A stretch of 64,000 nt of DNA from Kiloniellaceae bacterium (GTDB lineage Bacteria > Pseudomonadota > Alphaproteobacteria > Kiloniellales > Kiloniellaceae): positions 36,346 to 100,345 of the forward strand of contig JAJFGK010000067.1 in assembly GCA_021776195.1 (NCBI GenBank), read 5' to 3'. Positions 8,094 to 17,261 of this stretch are shown here, piece after piece. Position numbers and translations under genes: made by a program. Under the pieces are notes generated by a model. That model made no database searches. It was not told where the DNA came from and saw only the letters and a program-made list of their open reading frames with translations. How positions within the stretch are numbered: the first letter of the stretch is position 1; each line of letters opens with the position of its first letter.

Positions 8094-9767
8094 ATGTTGG
8101 ACGGCAAGACAGAGGGCGGCGGCGCCGACGACAATCGGGTCCGTCAGGTCACGGTGGTGGGCGGCGGCACGGCCGGCTGGCTCTCGGCCCTGGCGCTCAC
8201 CTCTTTTCTCAACCGCTTCAACGAGGGCCCGCCGATCCGGGTGTCGGTCATCGAGTCGCCGAAGATCCCGACCGTCGGTGTCGGCGAGGCGACGGTCACG
8301 GGCATCACCCGGCTGATGCGCCAACTGGGCCTGAACGAAAGTGAATTCTTCAAGCGCTGCAACGCCTCCTTCAAGCTTTCGGTCCGCTTCGCCGATTGGG
8401 CGCGCCACGATGACGGCAGCCCGAAGGTCTTCATGCACCCCTTCAACTACCCCGGGATGCTCGAGGGCCATGCGCCGGCCTATCACTTCCACAAGTATGG
8501 TCCCCATCCCGGGACCGTGGACTTCGCCGACTCCCTGGTGGTCAACAGCGCCCTGGTGCGCGAGCGGCGCGGGCCGCGCCGTATCGGCGACAAGGATTAC
8601 GAGGCGGCGATCGGCTACTCCTATCACCTCGATGCCGGCCTATTCGCCGGCTTCCTGCGCGATGTCGCGGTCGAGCGGGGTCTCAACCACATCCGCGACG
8701 ACGTCGTGGACGTCGAGCTGGACGAGCGCGGGTTCGTATCGGCGCTCCAGTTGGAAGAGGGCGGGCGCTACCCGGTCGAGTTCGTCATCGACTGCACCGG
8801 ATTTCGCGGTCTGATCCTGCAGAAGGCCCTGGGCGAGCCCTTCCTGTCCTACAGCGATCACCTGCTCTGCGACAGCGCTATACCGGTCCAGATACCACAC
8901 CGCGATGCCAGCATGATCGAGCCCTGCACGCGATCGACGGCGCTGGGGGCGGGCTGGGTCTGGCGGGTGCCGCTCTACAGTCGGGTCGGCACCGGCTATG
9001 TCTTCTCCAGTCAGTACCGCAGCGACGACGAGGCGCGCGCCGAGTTCTTCGGCCATCTGCGCGAGAACGGCGATCTCCCGGCCGACGCGCCGGACCCCGA
9101 GACCCGGGTGATCCGCATGCGGGTCGGCCGGACCCGGCGCGCCTGGGTCAAGAACTGCGTCGGCATCGGCCTGTCCGGCGGCTTCGTCGAGCCGCTCGAA
9201 TCGACCGCCATCTATACCATCGAAATGGCGGCGCGCTGGCTGGTGAACTACTTCCCGGAACGGGACATGAACCCGGTGCTGGCGGATAGCTACAACGCCA
9301 TCATCGCGGCGCTCTACGAAGAGGTCCGCGACTTCATCTCGTCGCACTATCTGACCTCGAACCGAACCGAGCCCTTTTGGCAGGCGGCGCGCGGACCCGA
9401 TGTGCTGAGCGACAGCCTGCGCGGCAAGTTGGAGCTGTGGCGGCACACCCTGCCCAGCATGCTCGATACCCGCGCTTCGACGCTGTTCAACTACTGGAGC
9501 TACCTCTACACGCTCTGGCCGAAGGGTCACTTCGCCGACAAGCCCTATCCGCTCTCCGCGGTGATCTCGCGCCCGGCCTGGGAGCGGCACGGCAAGGCGC
9601 TGGCCTCGGAAAAGCAGCGGTTGCTGACGCTGCTCCCCAATCACTACGAGCTCTTGAGTCACATCCGCGGCGAAGCGCCGGCGCCCGACCGGGCCAAAGA
9701 GGGGTTCAACATCTCGCTGGGGCCGTCAGGCTGGTCCGGCGGTCAGGGTTACGGCACCGCCGGTTGA
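8094..9767 (+). CDS. Flavin-dependent halogenase (tryptophan halogenase family)
   Basis: 557 residues. FAD-binding GGGTAGW at residues 23-29; the lysine equivalent to the catalytic Lys79 of PrnA in CNASFKLS (K94); the halogenase WxWxIP-like motif as GWVWRVP (W288, W290); and the glutamate equivalent to PrnA Glu346 in GFVEPLESTAIY (E369). All residues expected for FADH2-dependent HOCl generation are therefore present. The family chlorinates or brominates aromatic carbon, usually indole; the substrate cannot be read here. No flavin reductase partner is visible nearby except the OYE gene just upstream, which is not the usual partner. Convergent with the RTX gene, 34 bp apart. Confidence 0.85.
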   Translation: MLDGKTEGGGADDNRVRQVTVVGGGTAGWLSALALTSFLNRFNEGPPIRVSVIESPKIPTVGVGEATVTGITRLMRQLGLNESEFFKRCNASFKLSVRFADWARHDDGSPKVFMHPFNYPGMLEGHAPAYHFHKYGPHPGTVDFADSLVVNSALVRERRGPRRIGDKDYEAAIGYSYHLDAGLFAGFLRDVAVERGLNHIRDDVVDVELDERGFVSALQLEEGGRYPVEFVIDCTGFRGLILQKALGEPFLSYSDHLLCDSAIPVQIPHRDASMIEPCTRSTALGAGWVWRVPLYSRVGTGYVFSSQYRSDDEARAEFFGHLRENGDLPADAPDPETRVIRMRVGRTRRAWVKNCVGIGLSGGFVEPLESTAIYTIEMAARWLVNYFPERDMNPVLADSYNAIIAALYEEVRDFISSHYLTSNRTEPFWQAARGPDVLSDSLRGKLELWRHTLPSMLDTRASTLFNYWSYLYTLWPKGHFADKPYPLSAVISRPAWERHGKALASEKQRLLTLLPNHYELLSHIRGEAPAPDRAKEGFNISLGPSGWSGGQGYGTAG

Positions 9768-9801
9768 AGGCCCTAGGGAAAAGACCGGGCTGAGACGCGC
9801 T

Positions 9802-12800
9802 CTACCAGTTGAAGCTCTCCACGTTCTGGAAGCTTACCTGATCGCCGGTCTCGAAAGTGATGCTGCCGCTGTCGTCGGTGAAGAGGTCTGAATCGGCGCT
9901 GTCCGCCTGGCTGAAACTGTCGCCGTTGTCGAAGCTGACCGTCCAGTTGCCGGCGTTGGTCAGGTCGATGGTATCGGTGCCGCTGCCGCCATAGACGCTG
10001 TCGTTGCCGGCGGAAAGATCGAAGACGAAGGTGTCGTCGCCGCGGCCGCCGACCAGACGATCGTCGCCGGCGCCGCCGAGGAGCCGGTCGTCGTCGTTGC
10101 CGCCGCGCAGGTCGTCGTCGCCCGCGCCACCGACGAGGGTGTTCTCTCCGCTGCCGCCGACCAGCCTGTCGCTGCCGTCGCCGCCACTGAGGAAATCGTT
10201 GCCGCTCCCCCCGCTCAGGATGTCGCGGCCGGAACCGCCACTGAGATAGTCGTTGCCGCTGCCGCCGACCAGTCTGTCGTCGCCGTCGCCGCCGATGAGG
10301 AAATCGCCGCCGCTGCCGCCATTGAGCACGTCGTTGCTGCTGCCGCCGACCAGGATGTCGTTGCCGCTGCCGCCGCTGAGGAAGCCATCGCCCTCGCCGC
10401 CAAGGAGAATATCGTTGCCCTGGCCGCCCGACAGTCGGTCGCTGCCGCCGCCACCAAGGAGGACATCGTTGCCGCTGCTGCCGATCAGTCGATCGCTGCC
10501 GTCGCCGCCGCGGAGAAAATCGTTACCGCTGCCGCCGTTGAGGATGTCGTCGCCGGCACCGCCGTCGAGGTTGTCATTGCCGCTACTGCCGCTCAGCCTG
10601 TCGCGACCCTCGCCGCCCAGGAGAAGGTCGTTGCCGCTGCCGCCATTGAGGCGGTCGTCGCCGGCCCCACCCTCGAGGCGGTCATTGCCGCTGCTGCCGC
10701 TCAGCCTGTCGCGACCCTCGCCGCCCAGGAGGAGGTCGTTGCCGCTGCCGCCACTGAGGTTGTCGTCGCCGGCCCCGCCCTCGAGCGAGTCGTCGCCGCT
10801 GCCGCCGGCCAGCCTGTCGCGGCCATCGCCGCCCTCGAGAAGGTCATTGCCGCTGCCACCGCTCAGGCGGTCATCGCCGGCCCCGCCGTCGAGGGTGTCG
10901 TTGCCGCTGCCGCCGGTCAGCCTGTCGCGGCCATCGCCGCCGTCCAGGACGTCATTGCCGCTGCCGCCGTTCAGATTGTCGTCGCCGTCCCCGCCTTCAA
11001 GGCGGTCGTCGCCGTTGCCGCCGATCAGCCTGTCGTTTCCGTCACCGCCGAAAATCGTGTCATTGCCGTCCTGGCCATAGAGGCGATCGTTGCCATCGCC
11101 TCCCAGAATCGTGTCGTCGCCCTGCCGGCCGAGGACCCGGTCGTTGCCGCCTCGGGCGTCGATTACATCGTCGCCACGGCCAGCCCGGATCACGTCGTCG
11201 CCGTCGGTCCCGCTGTAGTTCGGTGTCACGTCACCGCCGGACTCGCCCTCGGTCACCTCGACAGAGGCAGTCGCGGTGGTCGTACCGCCCCGGCCGTCGG
11301 CGACGGTGAAACTGAAAGTCGCCTGACCCTCGAAGCCGCTGGCCGGGCGGTAGGACAGGGTCCCGTCCCCATTGTCCGTCAAGGTGCCGCTGCTGGGGGT
11401 GCCGAGCGCCGAGATCGACAGGTTGTCGCCGTCGATGTCGTTGGCCCCGTTCAGCAGGTCTGCCTTGTTGAACACGAAGGTCCGATCCTCGGCGGTGCTG
11501 AAGCCTTGGTCCACCGCCGTCGGTCCGTCGTTGGTGCCGTTGACGGTGACGGTGACGCTGTTCTGGGCGGTGCCACCCTGGCCGTCGTCGGCCTGATAGG
11601 AGAAGGTCACATCGCGCGACTGGCCGACGCCGAGATCCTGGAAATCGATGCCGGGATCGAAAGAGTAACTGCCGTCGGCGTTGATCAGCACCGTGCCCTC
11701 GGCGGGTCCGGCGATCAGGGAATAGGTCAGGTCATCGCCGTCGAGGTCAGACGCGGAGAGGCTGCCGGCGACGGCGCCGCCGTCTTCCACGGCCGCCAAG
11801 GTGCCGCCATCGGCCGTCGGTCCGTCGTTGGTGCCCTTGACGGTGACGGTGACGCTGCTCTGGGCGGTGCCGCCCTGGCCGTCGTCGGCCTGATAGGAGA
11901 AGGTCACGTCGCGCGACTGGCCGACGCCGAGATCTTGAAAGTCGGCCCCGGGGTCGAAGGCATAGCTGCCGTCGGCGTTGACCGTGACGGACCCCTCGCT
12001 GGGCCCGGCGACCAGGGAATAGGTCAGGTCATCGCCGTCGAGGTCCGCCGCGGAGAGGCTGCCGGCGACGGCGCCGCCGTCCTCATTGGCATCGAGGGTG
12101 CCGGACCCCGCTGTCGGCGCCCGGTTGGCCGGCTCTGATTCTTCGTCGTCGACGCTGACAGTGGCCGTGTCGGTTTCGGTCTTGCCGTTCTCGTCCGTCA
12201 CGACAATCGTCAACTCGAGGGTGCCATCGAACTCCGCGCTGGGCGCGAAGGTGAAGGAGCCATCGTCATTGGCCGTGATCCGGCCCTGGGCCGGATCGAT
12301 CCTCAATTCGGTGACCTGCCCGCCGTCGAAACCCTGCAGCAGGTCGTCCTGGCTGAAGGTCAGGGTGCCGTCATCGGCGACCGTGGCGGCCGCATCGTCC
12401 TGGGTCCCCGAGAAGCTGTCCGCTTCGGCTGGGTTCGTGCGCGACAGGAAGTCCCTGTGGACCTGCAGGTTATCGAAGCGCAGATACTCCACGCCCTTAA
12501 CAATGGCTTCTTCGCCGGTCGAAAGCTGGCGTATGGTCAGGCTGTCGCCGGGCCCGTCTTGAATGACATAGTCCGACCGTTCACCAGGCAACTCGAGCGA
12601 GGCGCGCGACCCCAAGCCCCGCTGGGCGGCCTCGCGCACCACCTCCAACAGGGTTGGCGGATTGAGGATCTGGTCGGACGCCTGGCTTCCGGTGTGGAGG
12701 TTCGCGTTGGCGACATCCTCGTTTATCTGCGGCGTGCCGGGCAGGTCCGCGATGGTTTCCTTGTCGCCCTCCCGACGCAAGACCCCTGCGCCATCGAGAG

Positions 12801-12864
12801 TGTCGAAGAGATCGCGATCCTCGTCGGGCCGCGCCTGGGAAGGTGACTGTTCTGCAAAAGCCAT
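9802..12864 (-). CDS. RTX calcium-binding protein with cadherin-like/VCBS repeats
   Basis: 1020 residues without a signal peptide, as expected for a type I secretion substrate. The N-terminal part (about 1-165) is unlike a repeat domain; then a cadherin-like segment, two VCBS-type domains of 99 residues that are nearly identical to each other, and a third related domain. From about residue 550 there are 44 consecutive nonapeptides of the form GGxGxDxLx, the calcium-binding RTX beta roll. The C-terminus (SGSITFETGDQVSFQNVESFNW region) has no RTX motifs and would hold the secretion signal. Divergent from the ABC/HlyD operon that most likely exports it. No catalytic domain is visible; adhesin or surface-layer role is likely. 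Confidence 0.85.
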   Translation of the reverse strand: MAFAEQSPSQARPDEDRDLFDTLDGAGVLRREGDKETIADLPGTPQINEDVANANLHTGSQASDQILNPPTLLEVVREAAQRGLGSRASLELPGERSDYVIQDGPGDSLTIRQLSTGEEAIVKGVEYLRFDNLQVHRDFLSRTNPAEADSFSGTQDDAAATVADDGTLTFSQDDLLQGFDGGQVTELRIDPAQGRITANDDGSFTFAPSAEFDGTLELTIVVTDENGKTETDTATVSVDDEESEPANRAPTAGSGTLDANEDGGAVAGSLSAADLDGDDLTYSLVAGPSEGSVTVNADGSYAFDPGADFQDLGVGQSRDVTFSYQADDGQGGTAQSSVTVTVKGTNDGPTADGGTLAAVEDGGAVAGSLSASDLDGDDLTYSLIAGPAEGTVLINADGSYSFDPGIDFQDLGVGQSRDVTFSYQADDGQGGTAQNSVTVTVNGTNDGPTAVDQGFSTAEDRTFVFNKADLLNGANDIDGDNLSISALGTPSSGTLTDNGDGTLSYRPASGFEGQATFSFTVADGRGGTTTATASVEVTEGESGGDVTPNYSGTDGDDVIRAGRGDDVIDARGGNDRVLGRQGDDTILGGDGNDRLYGQDGNDTIFGGDGNDRLIGGNGDDRLEGGDGDDNLNGGSGNDVLDGGDGRDRLTGGSGNDTLDGGAGDDRLSGGSGNDLLEGGDGRDRLAGGSGDDSLEGGAGDDNLSGGSGNDLLLGGEGRDRLSGSSGNDRLEGGAGDDRLNGGSGNDLLLGGEGRDRLSGSSGNDNLDGGAGDDILNGGSGNDFLRGGDGSDRLIGSSGNDVLLGGGGSDRLSGGQGNDILLGGEGDGFLSGGSGNDILVGGSSNDVLNGGSGGDFLIGGDGDDRLVGGSGNDYLSGGSGRDILSGGSGNDFLSGGDGSDRLVGGSGENTLVGGAGDDDLRGGNDDDRLLGGAGDDRLVGGRGDDTFVFDLSAGNDSVYGGSGTDTIDLTNAGNWTVSFDNGDSFSQADSADSDLFTDDSGSITFETGDQVSFQNVESFNW
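10429..10968 (-). repeat. Higher-order RTX repeat: five 108-bp units
   Basis: Within the RTX array, four successive nonapeptides form a 36-residue unit (GGSGND.., GG[DE]G[RS]D.., G[GS]SG[ND]D.., GG[AG]G[DS]D..) repeated five times in tandem. Units three and four are the most alike at DNA level. This shows growth of the array by unit duplication rather than by single nonapeptides. Confidence 0.8.
11521..12114 (-). repeat. Two tandem 297-bp VCBS-domain repeats
   Basis: Two adjacent 99-codon segments (11521-11817 and 11818-12114) encode nearly the same domain, each beginning DGPTA and containing DDLTYSL, FQDLGVGQSRDVTFSYQADD and GGTAQ. Long stretches are identical in DNA, which points to a recent duplication or gene conversion. 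Confidence 0.8.
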
Positions 12865-13212
12865 GACCTGCCGTCCTGCATCGTCCGCGGGTCCCGCCGG
12901 GGGCTGCCCCGGATGAGCCGAGGCCCGGGTGGTTTGGCGTCGTTTCGATTTCGATCCGGAAAGCGAACCGCGAAACTATCGCATACCTGCTAATATCGCC
13001 CGAAAGCCTTAACAAATTGCTACATGGTTGATGAAAACCTGCACATAATCAATAGTTTAAGATAATTTGCCTCGAATGCGATCTTCTCCGCTGCCGGCTG
13101 GTCCGCCGCCGGCGCCCTCGGATGCCGGTCAAGGCTTCCCAGCCAGGGCGGTTAACCCTTTGAACACCCTGATCGTCTAAGCAGAGAGCGGTTTACCGGC
13201 AGGGAGTGTGTA
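12865..13212. promoter_or_regulatory. Divergent intergenic region between RTX gene and its secretion operon
   Basis: A 348-bp region with an AT-rich core around 12970-13075, between GC-rich flanks. It must hold both divergent promoters. I could not find a convincing -35/-10 pair with normal spacing on either strand. No RNA gene is visible. Confidence 0.4.
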
Positions 13213-15081
13213 TTGACCGGTCGTGGGATCGCGACCGGCGACGCAGGGATGGGGATGGCATTGCAAGACCAGTTGCGGCCCTACATCGCCGGCCAGGCAA
13301 GTCTGGGCGACTGGTCGAGAGGACAGCAGGCGCAACCCAAGGGACCTGCGCCGGGTGCCGCCGTTCTCGTGGCCTCGCTGGTTCTCAACTTCTTCGGCCT
13401 GGCCATGCCGCTGGTCATTCTCCAGGTCTATGACCGCATCTTGCCAAATCACGCGACCGGCACCCTGCTGCTCTTGATCGTCGGCCTGGTGGTGGTGCTC
13501 GCCCTCGACGGCCTGTTTCGCAGCATTCGGTCCTACATCACCGGCTGGAACGGGGCCGGTTTCGAACACCAGGCCAACTGCCGCGCGGTGGACCGCCTGC
13601 TCGCGACCGAAATCAACGCCTTCGAGCGGAGCACGCCGGGGGTTCACATCGATCGCCTGATGGCGGTCGCGACCCTGCGCGATTTTCACGCCGGCCAGGC
13701 CAAGCTGCTGGTCGTCGACCTGCCTTTTATCGCGCTGTTCCTGGGCCTCATCGCCGCGATCGCGGGATGGCTCGTGCTTGTGCCCCTGGCGGTTTTCCTG
13801 TTGCTCGGCGCCGCCAGCGCCCTGGTCGGGCTCTTTTTGCGCCGGGCCCTGAGCGACCGCGCCCGGCTCGACGACCGGCGCTACAGTTTTGTGATCGAGA
13901 TCCTGTCGGGCCTGCAGACAATCAAGCTTCTCGATATGGAAGCCCAGATGGAGCGGCGTTACGAGCGGCTGCAGGAATCCACCGCCGCGGCCAGTTACGA
14001 TGTCACCTTGTTGAGCAATCTGGCCCAGAACCTGGGTTGGGTCTTCTCCAATCTGACCATGATCGGGGTTGCGGCGGCCGGTGCCAGTCTGGTCATCGCC
14101 GGGCAGATCTCGATGGGCGGTCTCGCGGCCTGCATCCTGCTTTCCGGCCGATCGGTGCAGCCGATACTGCGCGCGCTCGGCCTTTGGACCCAGTACCAGG
14201 GCATCGCCATCGCCAGACAGCGCCTCGACGAGATATTCGAACTGGAGCCGGAACCGGTCGTGGCGGATGCTCGCGTCGGGCCACTGGCCGGCGCGATCGA
14301 GCTGGACCAGGTCTCCTTCGCCTACGGCCCCGAAGAGCCCGACCTGCTCAAAGAGGTGTCGCTGTCGGCGGCGGCCGGCGAGGTGATCGGTATCTCCGGC
14401 GAGTCCGGCGCCGGCAAGACGACGCTGCTGATGACGATGATGGGCGCGTTGCGCCCCACGGCGGGCCGGGTCGAGATCGACGGCCAGGACATCGCCAGCC
14501 TCGACAGCCAGGACCTGCGATCCCAGATCGCCTTCATGCCGCAGAACGCGGTGCTGTTTCAGGGCACCATTATCCAGAACCTGACGCTCTTTCGGGGGGC
14601 CACCGCGGTCGACGCCGCAATCGAGGCGGCCAGGCTTCTCGGTGTCGATGAGGCGATCCGACACCTGCCCGAGGGCTATCAGACCCGGGTCGGCGACGGT
14701 GCCGAACTGGACCTGCCGGTCGGTCTCAAGCAGGGCATCGGCATGGCGCGGGCCTTGGCGCACGACCCCAGGATCATTCTGTTCGACGAGGCCAATGGCG
14801 GTTTGGACAGTGCCGCGGACCAGCGTCTGCGCGCCACTCTGGAAACCAAGCGGGGCAGCGCCACGATCGTCATTATCAGCCACCGTCCGTCTCTGTTGAA
14901 TCTGGCTGACCGACGTTTCGAGCTGATCGACGGTCATCTGCGGGCCCTGACCTCCGCCGCCGCCAGGGCGACAGCGGTTGCCCCGGAAGCCCCGGACACT
15001 CCAGAAGCCCCGGAAGCCCCAGAAGCCCCTGCCGGGGATGGCGGAGCCAACCCGGTCGCCGCTGGGGAGACCCGCGCATGA
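13213..15081 (+). CDS. Type I secretion ABC transporter, first subunit (permease/ATPase)
   Basis: 622 residues: six predicted membrane helices (about 50-330) fused to an ABC ATPase. Walker A is GESGAGKTT, Walker B RIILFDEA, and the switch His is in SHRPS. The signature motif is degenerate (LPVGLKQG instead of LSGGQ), a pattern of certain type I secretion exporters. There is no C39-like N-terminal domain. The C-terminal tail is a Pro/Glu/Ala low-complexity repeat (APEAP). Start TTG 13213 follows a GGGAG at 6-7 nt; ATG 13249 or 13255 are alternatives. It overlaps the next ABC gene by ATGA, so the two are probably made in equal amounts as a heterodimer that exports the divergent RTX protein. Confidence 0.82.
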   Translation: MTGRGIATGDAGMGMALQDQLRPYIAGQASLGDWSRGQQAQPKGPAPGAAVLVASLVLNFFGLAMPLVILQVYDRILPNHATGTLLLLIVGLVVVLALDGLFRSIRSYITGWNGAGFEHQANCRAVDRLLATEINAFERSTPGVHIDRLMAVATLRDFHAGQAKLLVVDLPFIALFLGLIAAIAGWLVLVPLAVFLLLGAASALVGLFLRRALSDRARLDDRRYSFVIEILSGLQTIKLLDMEAQMERRYERLQESTAAASYDVTLLSNLAQNLGWVFSNLTMIGVAAAGASLVIAGQISMGGLAACILLSGRSVQPILRALGLWTQYQGIAIARQRLDEIFELEPEPVVADARVGPLAGAIELDQVSFAYGPEEPDLLKEVSLSAAAGEVIGISGESGAGKTTLLMTMMGALRPTAGRVEIDGQDIASLDSQDLRSQIAFMPQNAVLFQGTIIQNLTLFRGATAVDAAIEAARLLGVDEAIRHLPEGYQTRVGDGAELDLPVGLKQGIGMARALAHDPRIILFDEANGGLDSAADQRLRATLETKRGSATIVIISHRPSLLNLADRRFELIDGHLRALTSAAARATAVAPEAPDTPEAPEAPEAPAGDGGANPVAAGETRA

Positions 15082-17258
15082 GCCTCTCCGAACAGACCAT
15101 CGCACCCGAGGATCTGGCGCGCGCGGCCGCCGATCAGGGTCTCGACCCGGGCGAGGATGCCTCGGCGCTGTCGCACCTGGCGCAGGACTCCGACATCGCC
15201 GCCTGCCTGGTCCCCCTCCTGACCGTCATGGGCTGGCGCGGCGATCCGCGCCATATCGCCGAGGCCCTGCCGCATTTCCACAAGGTCGACGACATCACCC
15301 GCCTGCGCTCGGTCCTGGCCAACCTCGACTTCGTCAGCCACTGGCAGAAGATCGACCTGCGCGACCTCGATCCACGGCTCGTGCCTTGTCTTTTCCTGCC
15401 GCAGTCGCGCCCGGCGCTGGTGGTGCTGCGGCGCGAGGGCGACGTCTTTACGGTTTTCGACGGCCTGGCCTCGGAGATTGTCGAGCTGCGCGCCGGCGAC
15501 CTCCAAGGCATCGCCTACTTCATCCGGCCCGACGAGGGCACCGGCGAGACCCTCAAGGGCGCCGCGCGTCTGGGGCAGTGGACCGTCAAGCTGCGCGAGC
15601 GTTTCGTCGGGCTGGTCTGGCAGATGCTCGGGATCACCCTGCTGACCAACCTTCTGGCCCTGGCGGTGCCGCTTTTCATCATGGCGATCTACGATCAGGT
15701 CATCGGCTCCGGCTCGACCGAGGCGCTGGGCTACCTCTTCGGCGGCGTTGTTCTGGCCCTGGGGATCGATTTCGGATTGCGGGTCATCCGGTCCCAGGTC
15801 TTGGCCTATGCCGCCGGGCGGATCGACATGATCGTCGGAACGGCAACCTTTCAGCAGATCCTGCATCTTTCCGTCAGTGTCACCGGACGCGCCTCCATGG
15901 GCGCCCAGATCGCGCGCCTGAGGCAGTTCGAATCGATCCGCGAGTTCTTTTCCGGGCCGCTGGCCGGGGTCTTCCTCGACCTGCCCCTGGCCCTGCTTTT
16001 CGTCGGCGTCATCGCCATCATCGCCGGCCCGCTGGCCTGGGTGCCGATCGCCCTGGCCGTCGCCTTCATCCTGGTCGGCCTGCCGGTTCTGCCGCGGCTG
16101 CGCAAGGCGGTGAAGGACAGCAGCGACGCACGGGCCCAGCGTGAAAGCTTCCTGGTCGAGATGCTGACCGCGCTGCGCACGATCAAGCTCAGCGCCGCCG
16201 AGCCGGTCTGGGCCAGCCGGCACCGGGAAATCTCGGCCACGGCGGCGGTCGCCAACTTCAAGACCCAGCAGATCACCAATCTCATTCAAACCTTGGCCCA
16301 GACCCTGATGATGGCCGGCGGTATCGCGACCCTGGCCCTGGGCGCGGTGTTGGTGATGGACAAGGCCATCACCGTCGGCGCCCTGATCGCCTCGATGGCC
16401 CTGGTCTGGCGGGTGCTGTCGCCGCTGCAGATGGCCTTCTTGTCCTTCACCCGTATCGAGCAGGTCAAGCAGGCGCTGCAGCAGATCGACCGGCTGATGC
16501 AGCAGTCGCGCGAACGCGAGCCAGGCTGTATCGTCGAGCGGCACCGCGTGTTCGATGGCGAGATCCGCTTCGATCGCACCTCGCTGCGCTATCTGGCCCG
16601 TGCCGAACCCGCGGTCTTTGCCGTCAATGCCGCCTTCAAGCCCGGCCAGCTCATTGCCATCACCGGCTCCAACGGGTCGGGCAAGTCGACCCTGCTGAAG
16701 CTCATCGCCGGCCTCTACGAAGCGCAGTCGGGGGCAGTCTTCCTCGATGGCATCGACGTGCGCCAGCTCGATGTCGCCGAGCTGCGCGGCGCCACCGCCT
16801 ACGTACCGCAGAAGTGCGACCTGTTTCACGGCACCATCGCCCAGAACCTGCGCCTGGCCAATCCGGTGGCGAGCGACGCCGCGCTGGCCCAGGCCGCGCT
16901 CGATGCGGGCCTGATGCAGGATATTCTCAATCTGCCCGAGGGCTTCGAGACCCGGCTGACCGATCAGCTGCAGAACCAGCTTCCCTGGGGGGTCAAACAG
17001 CGCCTCATGCTGGCCCGCGCCTATGTGAAGAACGCCCCGATCTATCTGATGGACGAACCCGGCAACAACCTGGACGCCGAAGGCGACGCCATGCTGATGC
17101 GCAAGCTGCAACAGCTCAAGGGCCGGGCCACGGTGGTGGTGGTGACCCACCGCCCGAGCCACATGCGGATCGCCGATCAGGTGCTATTCATGGATGGCGG
17201 GCGCCTCATGATGGCGGGGCCGCCGGACCAATTACTGCCGCAACTGGGAATGAGTTGA
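15078..17258 (+). CDS. Type I secretion ABC transporter, second subunit with C39-like domain
   Basis: 726 residues. The N-terminal about 150 residues resemble the C39-like domain of RTX exporters but show no catalytic Cys/His pair, as in HlyB-type transporters that bind rather than cleave substrates. Six membrane helices follow, then an ABC ATPase with Walker A GSNGSGKST, Walker B IYLMDEPG and switch His in THRPSH. Its signature motif is also degenerate (LPWGVKQR). Overlaps the upstream subunit by four bases and ends 3 bp before the HlyD gene. Together these form the inner-membrane part of the secretion system; a TolC-type outer-membrane component is not in the window. Confidence 0.83.
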   Translation: MSLSEQTIAPEDLARAAADQGLDPGEDASALSHLAQDSDIAACLVPLLTVMGWRGDPRHIAEALPHFHKVDDITRLRSVLANLDFVSHWQKIDLRDLDPRLVPCLFLPQSRPALVVLRREGDVFTVFDGLASEIVELRAGDLQGIAYFIRPDEGTGETLKGAARLGQWTVKLRERFVGLVWQMLGITLLTNLLALAVPLFIMAIYDQVIGSGSTEALGYLFGGVVLALGIDFGLRVIRSQVLAYAAGRIDMIVGTATFQQILHLSVSVTGRASMGAQIARLRQFESIREFFSGPLAGVFLDLPLALLFVGVIAIIAGPLAWVPIALAVAFILVGLPVLPRLRKAVKDSSDARAQRESFLVEMLTALRTIKLSAAEPVWASRHREISATAAVANFKTQQITNLIQTLAQTLMMAGGIATLALGAVLVMDKAITVGALIASMALVWRVLSPLQMAFLSFTRIEQVKQALQQIDRLMQQSREREPGCIVERHRVFDGEIRFDRTSLRYLARAEPAVFAVNAAFKPGQLIAITGSNGSGKSTLLKLIAGLYEAQSGAVFLDGIDVRQLDVAELRGATAYVPQKCDLFHGTIAQNLRLANPVASDAALAQAALDAGLMQDILNLPEGFETRLTDQLQNQLPWGVKQRLMLARAYVKNAPIYLMDEPGNNLDAEGDAMLMRKLQQLKGRATVVVVTHRPSHMRIADQVLFMDGGRLMMAGPPDQLLPQLGMS

Positions 17259-17261
17259 CCC

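Noticed and set aside
10253..11080. 275-codon plus-strand frame rich in Pro, Ser and Leu opposite the RTX array
   Set aside because: Low-complexity mirror of the RTX repeat; no SD or domain.
9990..11210. Regular DNA repeats that could look like a CRISPR array
   Set aside because: They are in-frame codons for RTX nonapeptides with no spacer-repeat alternation and no cas genes.
14934..17162. Very long minus-strand open frame opposite the ABC transporter genes
   Set aside because: High GC content leaves antisense frames open; the plus strand holds clear ABC transporter domains with coupled starts.
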